Assembly (NCBI GenBank): GCA_963974675.1
Contig: CAXBDQ010000001.1
Location: 124,001-188,000 of the forward strand
From: Porticoccus sp963974675
Lineage (GTDB): Bacteria; Pseudomonadota; Gammaproteobacteria; Pseudomonadales; Porticoccaceae
Length of the DNA stretch: 64,000 nt
Direction of reading: 5' to 3'
Made by a program: the position numbers and the translations under genes. Below are positions 42,601 through 51,461 of this stretch, piece by piece. The stretch's first letter is position 1. The number at the start of each line of letters is the position of its first letter. The notes under the pieces are model-generated. The model was not told the origin of the DNA and did no database searches. It saw only the letters and a program-made list of their open reading frames with translations.

Positions 42601-43995
42601 CTACTTATCCCCAGCCATGTCATCTTTCTTCATATCTTTAATAAATGTTTGGTCTATTTCGCCCACAAAAAAGTTTTTACCATAAATAAGTGCTGTGAGT
42701 ATCACGCCGATGGCAAAGGCCCAAGCAGCACCTTTAATAACCAATACAGCGGCGATCACGCCAGCAATACCTAAATCTCGCTGACTGCGAGCTTCCATAA
42801 TACCTATTCGCACGCTAACAAAACCCTGAATCAGGAGTGTCAGTGCCAGGGCAATCCCTAAAATGGGTTTCACCAGAGTAACAATAGGTAAGAGCAGCAA
42901 ACCGGTATTGGTGCCCCAACGAAAAGACCCTGCCCCCCCAAATATAGAGTTCATGGCCTCTTTCCCCTGTTTATAGCGTTCCACAACCACCACATGCATG
43001 GCCGCCCATAATGGTCCACACATCACCACATCTGGGCCAAAAATACTCATTAAAAAATTACGTCCCCCAAAAATTAAATGCGCACGATTAGGGTCGTAAT
43101 CAATTTTTTCGTCAGCACGAATGACATCTGCTTCCGCCAAGATTGCCTTACTTTGCAGTACATCACCAAACAATACGATATAGGCAGCCAGCACCGTAGG
43201 CAATGCCGTCAGAAACATCATAAAGGGTGGAATGCCAACACCAAAAATAGTGTATTCACTAAACATCAGTACAAAATCAGGTTTGGTAAAACCCCAGCTA
43301 ATGTTTGGCCATGGGGCTTCATGGACTAAGGGTGCGATAATTATCGCCAAAACAATGATAGGGAAAATACCCAACTTACCTATGGTTGCCCATAATTTTC
43401 CGCGCTGACGTAATTGAGAAAAATGGCGGGAAAAAATCAAATAAAAGGCAATACCCACGGCGACACTAATGGTGATGGGATACTGATCAAAACGACCGCC
43501 CTCTTTAAAGACAATGGCAATGGCGGCAATACCCGCACCCATAATAACCCCGGATTTAATGGCTGCAGGAATCATATGAACGACTTTAGAAGCTAGGTGT
43601 GTGCGACCCAACACCAAAGACAGAAAACCCAACATCATTTGAAAAGAGATGAGAGCATGAACCCTATCCACCCCCATATCAAAAGTTTGCACATAGACCA
43701 TCACGAGTGGAATCGCTGGGGTTATCCAACCAGGAATAACAGGATCACCCAAAATATGATGCAACAAATATAAAAAGCCGTTAATCATCACAATGGCGAT
43801 AGCTGCTTCAAATGGCATACCCAGCAGCTCAACCATTAAAGGAATCGCGGCTAGGTCAACGGCACACATCAACAACCCTTGAAGGTAATCCGGTAGCTCA
43901 AAACGGTAATGAAGAAAAGGGAGTCTGATTTTAAAGGGACCGAGTGCATAATAGGGCGTTTCATCTCCGTAGGGACGATTTTTCCAAGCACTCAT
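42601..43995 (-). CDS. NCS2-like permease of unknown substrate
   Basis: The ~464-residue protein has about 11-13 hydrophobic helices. Internal motifs (IPAAIKSGVIMGAGIAAIAI, FGPDVVMCGPLWAAMHVVVVERYK) resemble the xanthine/uracil permease superfamily only distantly. I use the ATG at 43995 (preceded by AGAGAG) rather than the GTG at 44001. It is in the middle of the dehydrogenase cluster, so it is probably the importer of that pathway's substrate. Confidence 0.7.
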   Translation of the reverse strand: MSAWKNRPYGDETPYYALGPFKIRLPFLHYRFELPDYLQGLLMCAVDLAAIPLMVELLGMPFEAAIAIVMINGFLYLLHHILGDPVIPGWITPAIPLVMVYVQTFDMGVDRVHALISFQMMLGFLSLVLGRTHLASKVVHMIPAAIKSGVIMGAGIAAIAIVFKEGGRFDQYPITISVAVGIAFYLIFSRHFSQLRQRGKLWATIGKLGIFPIIVLAIIIAPLVHEAPWPNISWGFTKPDFVLMFSEYTIFGVGIPPFMMFLTALPTVLAAYIVLFGDVLQSKAILAEADVIRADEKIDYDPNRAHLIFGGRNFLMSIFGPDVVMCGPLWAAMHVVVVERYKQGKEAMNSIFGGAGSFRWGTNTGLLLLPIVTLVKPILGIALALTLLIQGFVSVRIGIMEARSQRDLGIAGVIAAVLVIKGAAWAFAIGVILTALIYGKNFFVGEIDQTFIKDMKKDDMAGDK

Positions 43996-44052
43996 AATCA
44001 CTCTCTATTTTTTATTGTTATCTTTATTTATTCGGCATCCACTGACTAAAAA

Positions 44053-45201
44053 CTAAAAAGCTGCATGGTAAATCGCAGTAATATCTTCGATGGTCAGGGT
44101 TCTCGGATTATTACGCAATAGCCGTTTCACATTAAAGGCTTCCTCGGCCATTTGGTTGATGTCCTCTTTGGGGATATTCAATTCACTGAGGTTTTTAGGT
44201 ATTTCTACGTTATGACACAGCTCACGCAAACGGCCCATAACCCGATCAGCAGCCTGTAGTTGCGTCATGGTATGCACAGGCTCACCAAAAGCTTGGGCTA
44301 TATCATAAAAGCGCTTTAGACAAACCGGTTTGTTGTATTCCATCACATAGGGCAGCAGCAACGCATTACTGACACCATGGGAGATGTGATAACGACCCCC
44401 CAGAGGATATGCCAGTGCATGTACGGCCCCTACCCCTGCATTGCCAAATGCCAGACCTGCCAACAAGCTGCCCGTAGCCATGTCTTCTCTGGCCTCTAAA
44501 TTGTCGGGCTCGGAAAATGCTCTAGGCAGCGCATGAATAATTAAGGTCATTGCCTTAATCGCTAAAGCATCGGTGATGGGGCTAGAAAAATTTGATAAGT
44601 ACGCTTCAATGGCGTGTACTAATGCATCCACACCGCTAGCAGCCGTCACATGACGAGGACAACTTAGCGTCATTTCCGGGCTGACAATAGCAACATCTGG
44701 CAACAGAAAATCACTCACAATACCGCGTTTAACCTGCGCCTCAGGATCAGCCAAAATGGCAATATTGGTTACTTCCGATCCTGTCCCTGCCGTGGTCGGT
44801 ATCGCAATTAACGGCATGCTACGCTGGCTTATCATGTTTTCGCCGAACAAGCTCTCCAAATCACCCGTATGTTCAGCCATAACCGCTACACATTTGGCAG
44901 TATCCATAGCACTTCCACCGCCCACGGCCACTAGGCCATCGTGATTTCCCTGCTGAAATGCATCGACACAGGTTTGGACAACAGACACTTCAGGCTCGGG
45001 CGGGATATTGTCATAGATTGCATAGCTATTTTCAGACAATTGATCCGTGATAATGGTTAATGTGCCGGAGTTACTAACACCCTTATCTGTCACAATAAAA
45101 GGATTCTCTACACCCAGCTTTATCAATTGACCGGACAATTCTTGAGCAGCGCCTTTACCCGTGATCAGCTGATGGGCAGACTTAAAACTGGACACGCTCA
45201 T
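44053..45201 (-). CDS. Iron-containing alcohol dehydrogenase
   Basis: The ~382-residue group III ADH has the NAD-binding GGGSAMDTAK, the ITDALAIKAM helix and metal-binding residues in DALVHAIEAY and GAVHALAYPLGGRYHISHG. It likely oxidises a primary hydroxyl with NAD. The ATG at 45201 is preferred over the TTG at 45207. It is the first gene of the four-gene cluster; no nearby regulator is present. Confidence 0.93.
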   Translation of the reverse strand: MSVSSFKSAHQLITGKGAAQELSGQLIKLGVENPFIVTDKGVSNSGTLTIITDQLSENSYAIYDNIPPEPEVSVVQTCVDAFQQGNHDGLVAVGGGSAMDTAKCVAVMAEHTGDLESLFGENMISQRSMPLIAIPTTAGTGSEVTNIAILADPEAQVKRGIVSDFLLPDVAIVSPEMTLSCPRHVTAASGVDALVHAIEAYLSNFSSPITDALAIKAMTLIIHALPRAFSEPDNLEAREDMATGSLLAGLAFGNAGVGAVHALAYPLGGRYHISHGVSNALLLPYVMEYNKPVCLKRFYDIAQAFGEPVHTMTQLQAADRVMGRLRELCHNVEIPKNLSELNIPKEDINQMAEEAFNVKRLLRNNPRTLTIEDITAIYHAAF

Positions 45202-45321
45202 GGGCAATTACCTTTTTGAAAAATATCGATGACTAAATGTAGGTTATTAAAGATATGAGGAAACGACAAGGAAAGGATAGTAGGGTACGGTTAGTACGCA
45301 AGCCAACGCTCAAAACTAACA

Positions 45322-46326
45322 TCAACCGCCGGTTACATTCATTAGCCGCACAACCTGCGGTTTATCATCATCATAAAAATAATGGCGCTCTGGCTTGATA
45401 TCCATCGCCTCAACAATCGTGGTTTTAAGCTTATCCATATCGCCAGGATAACGACGTATTACCGCTTTGAGATCAACAGAGTGCTCATTACCTAGGCAAA
45501 GTAATAGCCGTCCCTCACTGGTGACACGAACCCGATTACAGCTTTCACAGAAATTGTGGCTATTGGGCGAGATAAAACCAATACGAATATCGCTGCCTGC
45601 TATCCGATAGTAACGAGAGGGGCCCGCGCTGGTTTCAGCGCTAGGAAGTATGGAATAGACGGCACTGATGACCTCTTTAATTTCTTCGCTGGTAACCATG
45701 GTGTGTTGCCTGTCACGACTGCCAATATCACCCATGGGCATTTCTTCGATAAAGCTGATATCCAGCCCTTTTTCCAAAGCAAATTCTACGAGCGGAATAA
45801 TTTCGTCGTCATTTTTTCCACGAACAATCACGCTATTGAGCTTAATTCGTTCGATACCGGCCGCTTGTGCTGCCTCTATACCCTTTAAGACCCTTTCCAG
45901 CTTTCCCGTACGGGTAATCTCTTCAAATCGTTCGGGGCATAAAGAATCGATACTGATATTGATACGGGAGACACCGGCATCAGCTAACTGAGTCGACATT
46001 TTCTCTAACTGTGAGCCGTTAGTGGTGAGTAACAACTCATCCAAGCCATCAAGATTACCCAAGTCGGTGATCAGTGCTTGAATATTTTTCCGAACCAATG
46101 GCTCACCACCAGTGAGACGAATTTTATTCACGCCCAGCTCGACAAAAGCCCGGCTAAGATATGCCATTTCTTCAAGGGTAAGTAACTGCTGGCGGGGTAA
46201 AAATGTCATATTTTCAGACATGCAATAGATACAACGGAAGTCACAACGGTCTGTCACCGATAACCGGAGGTAATCAACTGTGCGCCCAAATTTATCTGTG
46301 AGCGGTGATAACTTAGTTTGTGACAT
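45322..46326 (-). CDS. moaA: GTP 3',8-cyclase MoaA
   Basis: The radical SAM enzyme (334 aa) starts cofactor synthesis. The first 4Fe-4S motif is CDFRCIYC and the C-terminal cluster is held by CESCNRVR and a later Cys (LLLCLG). IRLTGGEPLVRK is the SAM-binding GGEP motif. The product ends in the activating Gly-Gly (NVTGG). It lies 13 kb away from moaCDE and is divergent from the porin, sharing an intergenic region with an Anr-like box. Confidence 0.97.
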   Translation of the reverse strand: MSQTKLSPLTDKFGRTVDYLRLSVTDRCDFRCIYCMSENMTFLPRQQLLTLEEMAYLSRAFVELGVNKIRLTGGEPLVRKNIQALITDLGNLDGLDELLLTTNGSQLEKMSTQLADAGVSRINISIDSLCPERFEEITRTGKLERVLKGIEAAQAAGIERIKLNSVIVRGKNDDEIIPLVEFALEKGLDISFIEEMPMGDIGSRDRQHTMVTSEEIKEVISAVYSILPSAETSAGPSRYYRIAGSDIRIGFISPNSHNFCESCNRVRVTSEGRLLLCLGNEHSVDLKAVIRRYPGDMDKLKTTIVEAMDIKPERHYFYDDDKPQVVRLMNVTGG

Positions 46327-46436
46327 TTAATGGCCCATTGCTTGCGTACTAATAATAGCCGAAATAGCTCGCAGCTTGTAATTTTATAAACACATATCAA
46401 CTCAGTGCTAGTTTAAATGTTGAGCTTGAGGATTCT

Positions 46437-46450
46437 TTGATCAAGGTCAA
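46437..46450. promoter_or_regulatory. FNR/Anr-like box between moaA and porin
   Basis: TTGAT-CAAG-GTCAA fully fits TTGAY-N4-RTCAA. It could serve moaA (start near 46402) or the porin (start near 46485), or both. Confidence 0.72.
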
Positions 46451-46516
46451 GAGACTTTCCTCTAAGAGCTGATAATTTGGCGACCAAGCTTTAAAAGCTG
46501 TTATAAAACATGAAGT

Positions 46517-46555
46517 TACTACCAAACTGGTACCAATTATACCACTTTAGTGGCA
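46517..46555. promoter_or_regulatory. Two NarL-like 7-2-7 elements upstream of porin
   Basis: TACCACT-TT-AGTGGCA (46540-46555) is a near-perfect 7-2-7 palindrome of the same sequence seen at 22851. A looser one, TACTACC-AA-ACTGGTA (46517-46532), lies 23 bases upstream. They sit 37-75 bases before the porin ATG, closer to the gene than the other NarL-like sites, so their sign of action is uncertain. Confidence 0.65.
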
Positions 46556-46591
46556 GCTCTAACGATTTACCTAGTATTGGGGAATACTCTC

Positions 46592-47842
46592 ATGAAAAAT
46601 GCTGTTGCAAAAAGGCCTAAGTGCAAACTATTAACTGCGGCAATGTCTGTCATTATTGTTGGTTTTGCTGGTCATACGCTTGCTGATGAACAACTTACGC
46701 TGGAAAATGCCATAAAAGAAGGGAAGCTTGATATAAACTTTCGTTATCGCTTTGAAAATGTCGATGATGATGCACGACCTGAAGAAGCACACGCCTCAAC
46801 ACTCCGCTCTCGCTTAACCTATACCACAAAAACTTTTAGTGATTTTCAGGTTGGTGTAGAAATAGACGATCTGAGCGTTATTGGTGGCGAAAACTATGAT
46901 GATCTCAATGGTAATAACACTAACTATGCAGTTGTAACAGACCCTGAAGGTACTGAGGTCAATCAGGTCTGGATTGCCTATACCGGCATTGACAACACGT
47001 CCATTAAAGCGGGTCGTCAACGGATCAACTTAGATAATGAGCGTTTCGTTGGTGGCGTTGGGTGGCGACAAAATGAACAGACTTACGACGGCGTTACGGT
47101 TGTAAACAACTCGCTGAAAGACACCACGTTTTTTTATGCCTTTGTCGATAACGTTAATCGAATTTTTGGGCCAAATAACGGTCGAGCGGGAACACCCGCT
47201 GCCGACGTTGATTGGGATAGCAGCGCCAACATCCTTAACCTGAACTATAAAGGTTTAGGTTTTGGTACGCTTTCAGCTTATGCCTATCTGTTAGATATAG
47301 ATGATGTACCGGCAATGTCGACTAAAACCTTTGGTGCTCGTTTTAACGGCTCGCAAGGCGATAAAACCAAGCTCCTCTATACTGCTGAGTACGCCCGCCA
47401 GTCGGATTACGAAGATAACCCCAATAGCTATGACGCTGATTACTATACATTAGAAGGTGGCGTTCAAGCGAAAGGTGTTACGGCAAAACTAGGTATTGAA
47501 GTGCTAGGTGCAGATGACAACAAAGGGGCTTTCTCTACCCCATTAGCAACCCTACATAGCTTCCAGGGTTTTGCCGACAAGTTTTTGACTACCCCTGGGG
47601 ATGGGATCGAAGATGTTTATGCTTCAGTATTTACCAACATACTCGGTGCTAAAGCAGGTGTGATTTACCATGATTTTGAAGCCGACGAAGGTGGTGCAAA
47701 TTACGGTGATGAAATTGATGTAGTGATTGCAAAGCAGGTTCATAAAAATGTTCACCTGCTATTTAAGTATGCCAACTACAATGCCGATGATTTTGGTACT
47801 GACACTGAAAAAGCTTGGTTGCAGTTAACGATCAATTTCTAA
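46592..47842 (+). CDS. Outer-membrane porin, alginate-export-like beta barrel
   Basis: The ~416-residue protein has a signal peptide (about residues 1-33, cleaved near TLADEQ) and alternating beta-strand composition ending in Phe (WLQLTINF), as expected for an outer-membrane barrel. DINFRYRFENVDDD, the ASTLRSRLTYTT strand and IKAGRQRINLDNERFVGGVGWRQNEQTYDGV resemble the alginate_exp porin group. The ATG at 46592 follows GGGGA; the upstream open codon at 46550 lies in the regulatory region. Anr-like and NarL-like sites in front of it point to a role in nitrate or nitrite passage under anaerobiosis, which is inferred. Confidence 0.82.
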   Translation: MKNAVAKRPKCKLLTAAMSVIIVGFAGHTLADEQLTLENAIKEGKLDINFRYRFENVDDDARPEEAHASTLRSRLTYTTKTFSDFQVGVEIDDLSVIGGENYDDLNGNNTNYAVVTDPEGTEVNQVWIAYTGIDNTSIKAGRQRINLDNERFVGGVGWRQNEQTYDGVTVVNNSLKDTTFFYAFVDNVNRIFGPNNGRAGTPAADVDWDSSANILNLNYKGLGFGTLSAYAYLLDIDDVPAMSTKTFGARFNGSQGDKTKLLYTAEYARQSDYEDNPNSYDADYYTLEGGVQAKGVTAKLGIEVLGADDNKGAFSTPLATLHSFQGFADKFLTTPGDGIEDVYASVFTNILGAKAGVIYHDFEADEGGANYGDEIDVVIAKQVHKNVHLLFKYANYNADDFGTDTEKAWLQLTINF

Positions 47843-47876
47843 TTTTTATAGTAATTACTTTATCTCCACTAAAGTC

Positions 47877-47934
47877 AGTCACCTGTATAGGTGACTGTTA
47901 CTTAACCCGGTGAACACTTTCACCGGGCATTTTT
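47877..47934 (+). terminator. Terminator after porin
   Basis: A perfect 8-bp hairpin AGTCACCT-GTAT-AGGTGACT is followed by CCCGGTGAA-CACT-TTCACCGGG and CATTTTTA. The second element is a strong rho-independent terminator. Confidence 0.88.
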
Positions 47935-47961
47935 ATTTGTCCTTTTGTTTTTTTGCTGATT

Positions 47962-48531
47962 TTATTCAGACCATGCTCGTGGCGCGAAAACATCGTCAAG
48001 CACTGGATCACATAGGTGGTTTGAATAGTTACTTAGGGTTTTCACTGAAATGGCCAAAATGACTTCCAGTATTTGACGTTCTGAATAGCCCGCCTTAATA
48101 AAATCTTCCACTTCAGATTTAGTTGGAAGACCCCTGGTGTTCAATAATATTTTGGTAAAGTTAGCCAACGCTTGCAGTTTTACATCGTCAATACTCTTCC
48201 CGTCGCGGATGGCATCGGTTACATGCTTGGGAACACCAGACATCTTATCCGCAATAAAACTATGGGCACCGACACAATAGCTACAACCATTTTCACGGCT
48301 AAGCACCAGAAAAATAACTTCCTGCTCGCAGGATGTGAATTCAGATTCCTTCCGGAACTGTTCGTAACCATAGAGATACGTGTTTAGCAGGCCCGGCGCA
48401 TTGGCCATGGTTTGGTACATATTGGGCAAAAATCCAAATTGGGCTTGCTGTTGCTCCAACGTACTTTTTACAGAATCACTAGCGGCTTCGATCGTGACCG
48501 GTGGCAACGAGATTTTATATTCAGATTTCAT
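47962..48531 (-). CDS. Carboxymuconolactone decarboxylase/AhpD-family protein
   Basis: The 189-residue protein has the AhpD-type redox motif ENGCSYCVGAHS, with the CxxC and downstream His used in alkylhydroperoxidase activity. FLPNMYQTMANAPGLL and the C-terminal half fit peroxidase-related CMD proteins. Its promoter region contains a GGACC-TATT-GGTCC palindrome shared with the neighbouring tetR gene, so it is probably the regulated target. Confidence 0.88.
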   Translation of the reverse strand: MKSEYKISLPPVTIEAASDSVKSTLEQQQAQFGFLPNMYQTMANAPGLLNTYLYGYEQFRKESEFTSCEQEVIFLVLSRENGCSYCVGAHSFIADKMSGVPKHVTDAIRDGKSIDDVKLQALANFTKILLNTRGLPTKSEVEDFIKAGYSERQILEVILAISVKTLSNYSNHLCDPVLDDVFAPRAWSE

Positions 48532-48562
48532 GATACCTTCCTTATTTTGCGATGACAGTTTG

Positions 48563-48576
48563 GGACCTATTGGTCC
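48563..48576. promoter_or_regulatory. TetR-type operator upstream of AhpD-like gene
   Basis: GGACC-TATT-GGTCC is an inverted repeat about 32 bases before the AhpD-like start. It shares GGACCnATnnGTCC with the site at 49224-49237. Confidence 0.65.
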
Positions 48577-48602
48577 ATAAATAGTTAAAAAATTTCAACT
48601 GG

Positions 48603-49211
48603 TTATTTATAAGCCTCCTCGCTGATATAAAGTGTCCTCATGATGATATTGATCACTGGGTTAAGTGTGCTCTCTTCTGCTCCCGCTTTGATCATAGACC
48701 GAAGTCCGCTGACAGACGTGAGTATGTAGTCCACCAAGCTCTCCGTAGACAGTGTGGTAGTGATTTCCTTATTCGTCTTACCCATCTCAATGGCCTGATA
48801 AAAGACTTTTGCCAGATTGCTTGTACCGTTAGAAACGGCTTCTGCTACCCCGGCATCACGCTGACATAACTCATTAGCAGTATTGACAAGAAGGCACCCT
48901 TTTCTTGTACCTCTGACTGTAACCTCAGAAATAACATCTTCAAAAAAATCACTAAAAAATTGTTTGGACGTCATGCTATTCGCTAGCTGAGCCTTCAACT
49001 TATCAGTCATAGACTGCTGATAATGCTCAAGACAACGAAGAAACAAGTCATATTTTTTACCAAAAGTCTGGTACAAACTACTTTTGGAAAGACTCATGGC
49101 TTTCAACAAATCCTGAAGCGTGGTTGCTCCATAGCCCGCGGCCCAAAATTGCTGGGTAGCCGCTTCGAGTGCGTGATCGACATCAAATTCTTTTGGTCTT
49201 CCATAAGTCAT
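48603..49211 (-). CDS. TetR-family transcriptional regulator
   Basis: The 202-residue protein has the helix-turn-helix GYGATTLQDLLKAMSLSKSSLYQTFG and the preceding GRPKEFDVDHALEAA helix, typical of the redox/electrophile-sensing TetR subgroup. Cysteines in RGTRKGCLLVNTANELCQRD could sense electrophiles (inference). Similar operators lie before its own gene and before the AhpD-like gene, suggesting autoregulation. Confidence 0.9.
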   Translation of the reverse strand: MTYGRPKEFDVDHALEAATQQFWAAGYGATTLQDLLKAMSLSKSSLYQTFGKKYDLFLRCLEHYQQSMTDKLKAQLANSMTSKQFFSDFFEDVISEVTVRGTRKGCLLVNTANELCQRDAGVAEAVSNGTSNLAKVFYQAIEMGKTNKEITTTLSTESLVDYILTSVSGLRSMIKAGAEESTLNPVINIIMRTLYISEEAYK

Positions 49212-49223
49212 GGCAACTATTAT

Positions 49224-49237
49224 GGACCGATCAGTCC
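49224..49237. promoter_or_regulatory. TetR-type operator upstream of the tetR gene
   Basis: GGACCGATCAGTCC, 13 bases before the tetR ATG, is an imperfect palindrome resembling operators of NemR-like TetR proteins. Confidence 0.65.
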
Positions 49238-49391
49238 TTATGTCAAGCGGTGATTGTTTTTATTGACTTACAAACGCGGAGAATAGCTTTTAAAAACGGT
49301 TAGGTTTGTTCTTATAAATAACAGGTTCGAGGCCAGATCAACAATCTCTTTTGATCGTTAAATTAAGCGGCAAAGCCTCTATTAATAACAG

Positions 49392-50144
49392 TCAACGAAC
49401 GCCGCAAACTGGGCAATCTGGTTTTTTCGAAATACGAAAATTCTGCCATTGATGGTATTTTCCATCAAAAACTAACAACCTGCCGTTTAAATCAGCATCC
49501 ATCCCCAACAATAACTTGATGGCTTCCAGCGCCTGCATGGAACCCAAAATCCCTAGTAATGGCCCCACCACACCGCTGGTACTGCAATTTAATATTGGCT
49601 CAGCAGCGCCGGACGGATACAAACATTCGTAACAAGGCGTTTCCGGCTGACGAAAGTCAAACATCATCAAGTGCCCCTCCCAGCGAATGGCTGCAGCAGA
49701 TACCAACGGAACACTATGTTCAACACAGACACGATTAACCGCTTTACGTGTCTCTAGGTTATCACTGCAATCCAGCACTAGATCTACCTCTGGTACGTAT
49801 TCGGCCAAATCTTCTGCCGTTAGTGCCTGATCAATGACATCTATCTCAATCTCAGGGTTCAACGCCGACAACCGAGCTTCTGCCAAAACAGCTTTTGATT
49901 CACCCGCGCCACGACTATCAAACATAACTTGCCGTTGTAAATTGGTGATATCAAGGGTATCACCGTCGGCCAATAGCATCCGACCAATACCCGAAGCAGC
50001 CAAGTAAAGGGCAACGGGTGAACCTAGCCCGCCCAAGCCAATGATCAGCACCTTTGCACGAGAAAGCTTTAATTGCCCAGCCTCACCAATATCACCTAAT
50101 AACAAATGACGGCTATAGCGCTTCTTTTCCTGATCACTCAGCAT
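49392..50144 (-). CDS. moeB: Molybdopterin-synthase adenylyltransferase MoeB
   Basis: The E1-like enzyme (250 aa) adenylylates the C-terminal Gly of MoaD. Seen: KVLIIGLGGLGSPVALYLAASGIG nucleotide loop region, DGDTLDITNLQRQV, LDCSDNLETRKAVN, zinc pairs CYECLYP and CPVCG, and the loop Cys in NCSTSGVVGPL. The ATG at 50144 has TAGGAG upstream; it overlaps the end of mobA by 11 bases. No rhodanese domain is present. Confidence 0.94.
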   Translation of the reverse strand: MLSDQEKKRYSRHLLLGDIGEAGQLKLSRAKVLIIGLGGLGSPVALYLAASGIGRMLLADGDTLDITNLQRQVMFDSRGAGESKAVLAEARLSALNPEIEIDVIDQALTAEDLAEYVPEVDLVLDCSDNLETRKAVNRVCVEHSVPLVSAAAIRWEGHLMMFDFRQPETPCYECLYPSGAAEPILNCSTSGVVGPLLGILGSMQALEAIKLLLGMDADLNGRLLVFDGKYHQWQNFRISKKPDCPVCGVR

Positions 50145-50730
50145 CACGACTCCTATCACCCCCGCCAACACGCTCTATCAATGATTTGATAGCATCCCAC
50201 TCTTCGGGCGTATTGGCATTGGCTAACCTTTGGGCATCAATAATGGGTAATTGCATGAAACCCACAGCAGACAACATTTTTTTGATGGAACGAGGTCTAT
50301 TTGACCCCTCTGTGAATACCTGCGCAAGATAATCTAATAGCCCATCACTAATGGGCAAATATAACGGCAGATAACAATCCTTGTAACAGACAGCAGTACC
50401 GGATTCCTCCCCTACACGCATCAAATTCTGCAGTAGCTCCGCTGTTAATAACGGCATATCAACTGGCACAATTAATAGCGCATCAAACAACGGGGCATCT
50501 AACTGACATTGCTGAGTGACAGTATAAATGCCCCCCAGCGGTCCTGCTTGAGGGACTCTATCCGGCAGCCCTGATTCGCCGCCACTGATAAACATTGCCA
50601 AATCAAGTGAATGGAGAAGTGATTGGGTATATTCCAGCATAGTCTGCTGGTTTCGGCGAAGTTGAGCTTTATCGGTACCCATCCGGGTCGATAATCCACC
50701 TGCTAAAATTAAACCGTGACAGGATGTCAT
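50134..50730 (-). CDS. mobA: Molybdenum cofactor guanylyltransferase MobA
   Basis: The 198-residue nucleotidyltransferase has LILAGGLSTRMGTDKAQL (GTP-binding) and a PVDMPLL metal site. It joins GMP to Mo-MPT, forming the bis-MGD used by NarG. I use the ATG at 50730 rather than the TTG just before it. Cotranscribed with moeB. Confidence 0.93.
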   Translation of the reverse strand: MTSCHGLILAGGLSTRMGTDKAQLRRNQQTMLEYTQSLLHSLDLAMFISGGESGLPDRVPQAGPLGGIYTVTQQCQLDAPLFDALLIVPVDMPLLTAELLQNLMRVGEESGTAVCYKDCYLPLYLPISDGLLDYLAQVFTEGSNRPRSIKKMLSAVGFMQLPIIDAQRLANANTPEEWDAIKSLIERVGGGDRSRDAE

Positions 50731-50807
50731 CAAATACTACCCATATTTTTTCGGGATATTAATCCCTCTATACCAAAAATCAACTTACCTATACTAACAA
50801 TCAATAC

Positions 50808-50837
50808 AAAAAAACCGCGCCTATAGCGCGGTTTTTT
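50808..50837 (-). terminator. Terminator after cytochrome c5 gene
   Basis: A-rich CCGCGC-CTATA-GCGCGG with T-run on both strands (AAAAAA before, TTTTTT after). It follows the cytochrome gene by 27 bases on the minus strand. Confidence 0.88.
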
Positions 50838-50864
50838 CTGAACAATTATCTATGCAACAAAAAG

Positions 50865-51305
50865 TTAGTTTTGCTCCAACATATAATCAACCGTGGCCTT
50901 CAGCTCATCTTCTGAGCAATCCATGCACAGCCCTTTAGCTGGCATACCACGAATACCATTAATGGCATGGGCATAAAGTGTATCGACACCCTGATCCACA
51001 CGAGCAGCCCAGTCAGCAGCAGCGCCAACTTTTGGTGCGCCACCCGCTCCAGTTGAGTGACACGCCGTACAGCTCTTAGTATAAATGTCTTTACCAGAAC
51101 GAGGCCCTGTAGAAGCACTAGCAGCAGGCGCCGAGCCCACATCTTTTTCCAGCACCACCTCACCAGGAGGAGCGAGACGCTCAGATATTTCTGCTTCTTG
51201 TTGTGCCGTGAGCTTAAGCTCCTCTGTATCAGAACTACAGCCCGCAAGCCCCAAAACTACTACCAGAGCGGCAACAGCAAAACCTATTTTTTTCAATTGG
51301 CTCAT
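50865..51305 (-). CDS. Cytochrome c5-like lipoprotein
   Basis: The ~146-residue protein has a lipoprotein signal (VAALVVVLGLAGC) and a single heme c motif CTACH with axial Met probably in GIRGMPAKGLC. Cys residues in GLCMDCSED form the disulfide typical of c5 proteins. The ATG at 51305 follows GGAG; the upstream open frame is spurious. It is a candidate soluble or tethered electron carrier. Confidence 0.9.
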   Translation of the reverse strand: MSQLKKIGFAVAALVVVLGLAGCSSDTEELKLTAQQEAEISERLAPPGEVVLEKDVGSAPAASASTGPRSGKDIYTKSCTACHSTGAGGAPKVGAAADWAARVDQGVDTLYAHAINGIRGMPAKGLCMDCSEDELKATVDYMLEQN

Positions 51306-51461
51306 TCTCGTCTCCAAATTATTCGTAGTAGCGGCAAAAATCGATAAGGTCTCGAAAAGATTCAGCACCGCATTTCAGGTTCGCATTATAACGACATAAG
51401 CGTCTACCGTGAACGCTGTTTCTATGAAACTTTTAAGGCACAGGTGCCGTTTTAATCTAAT

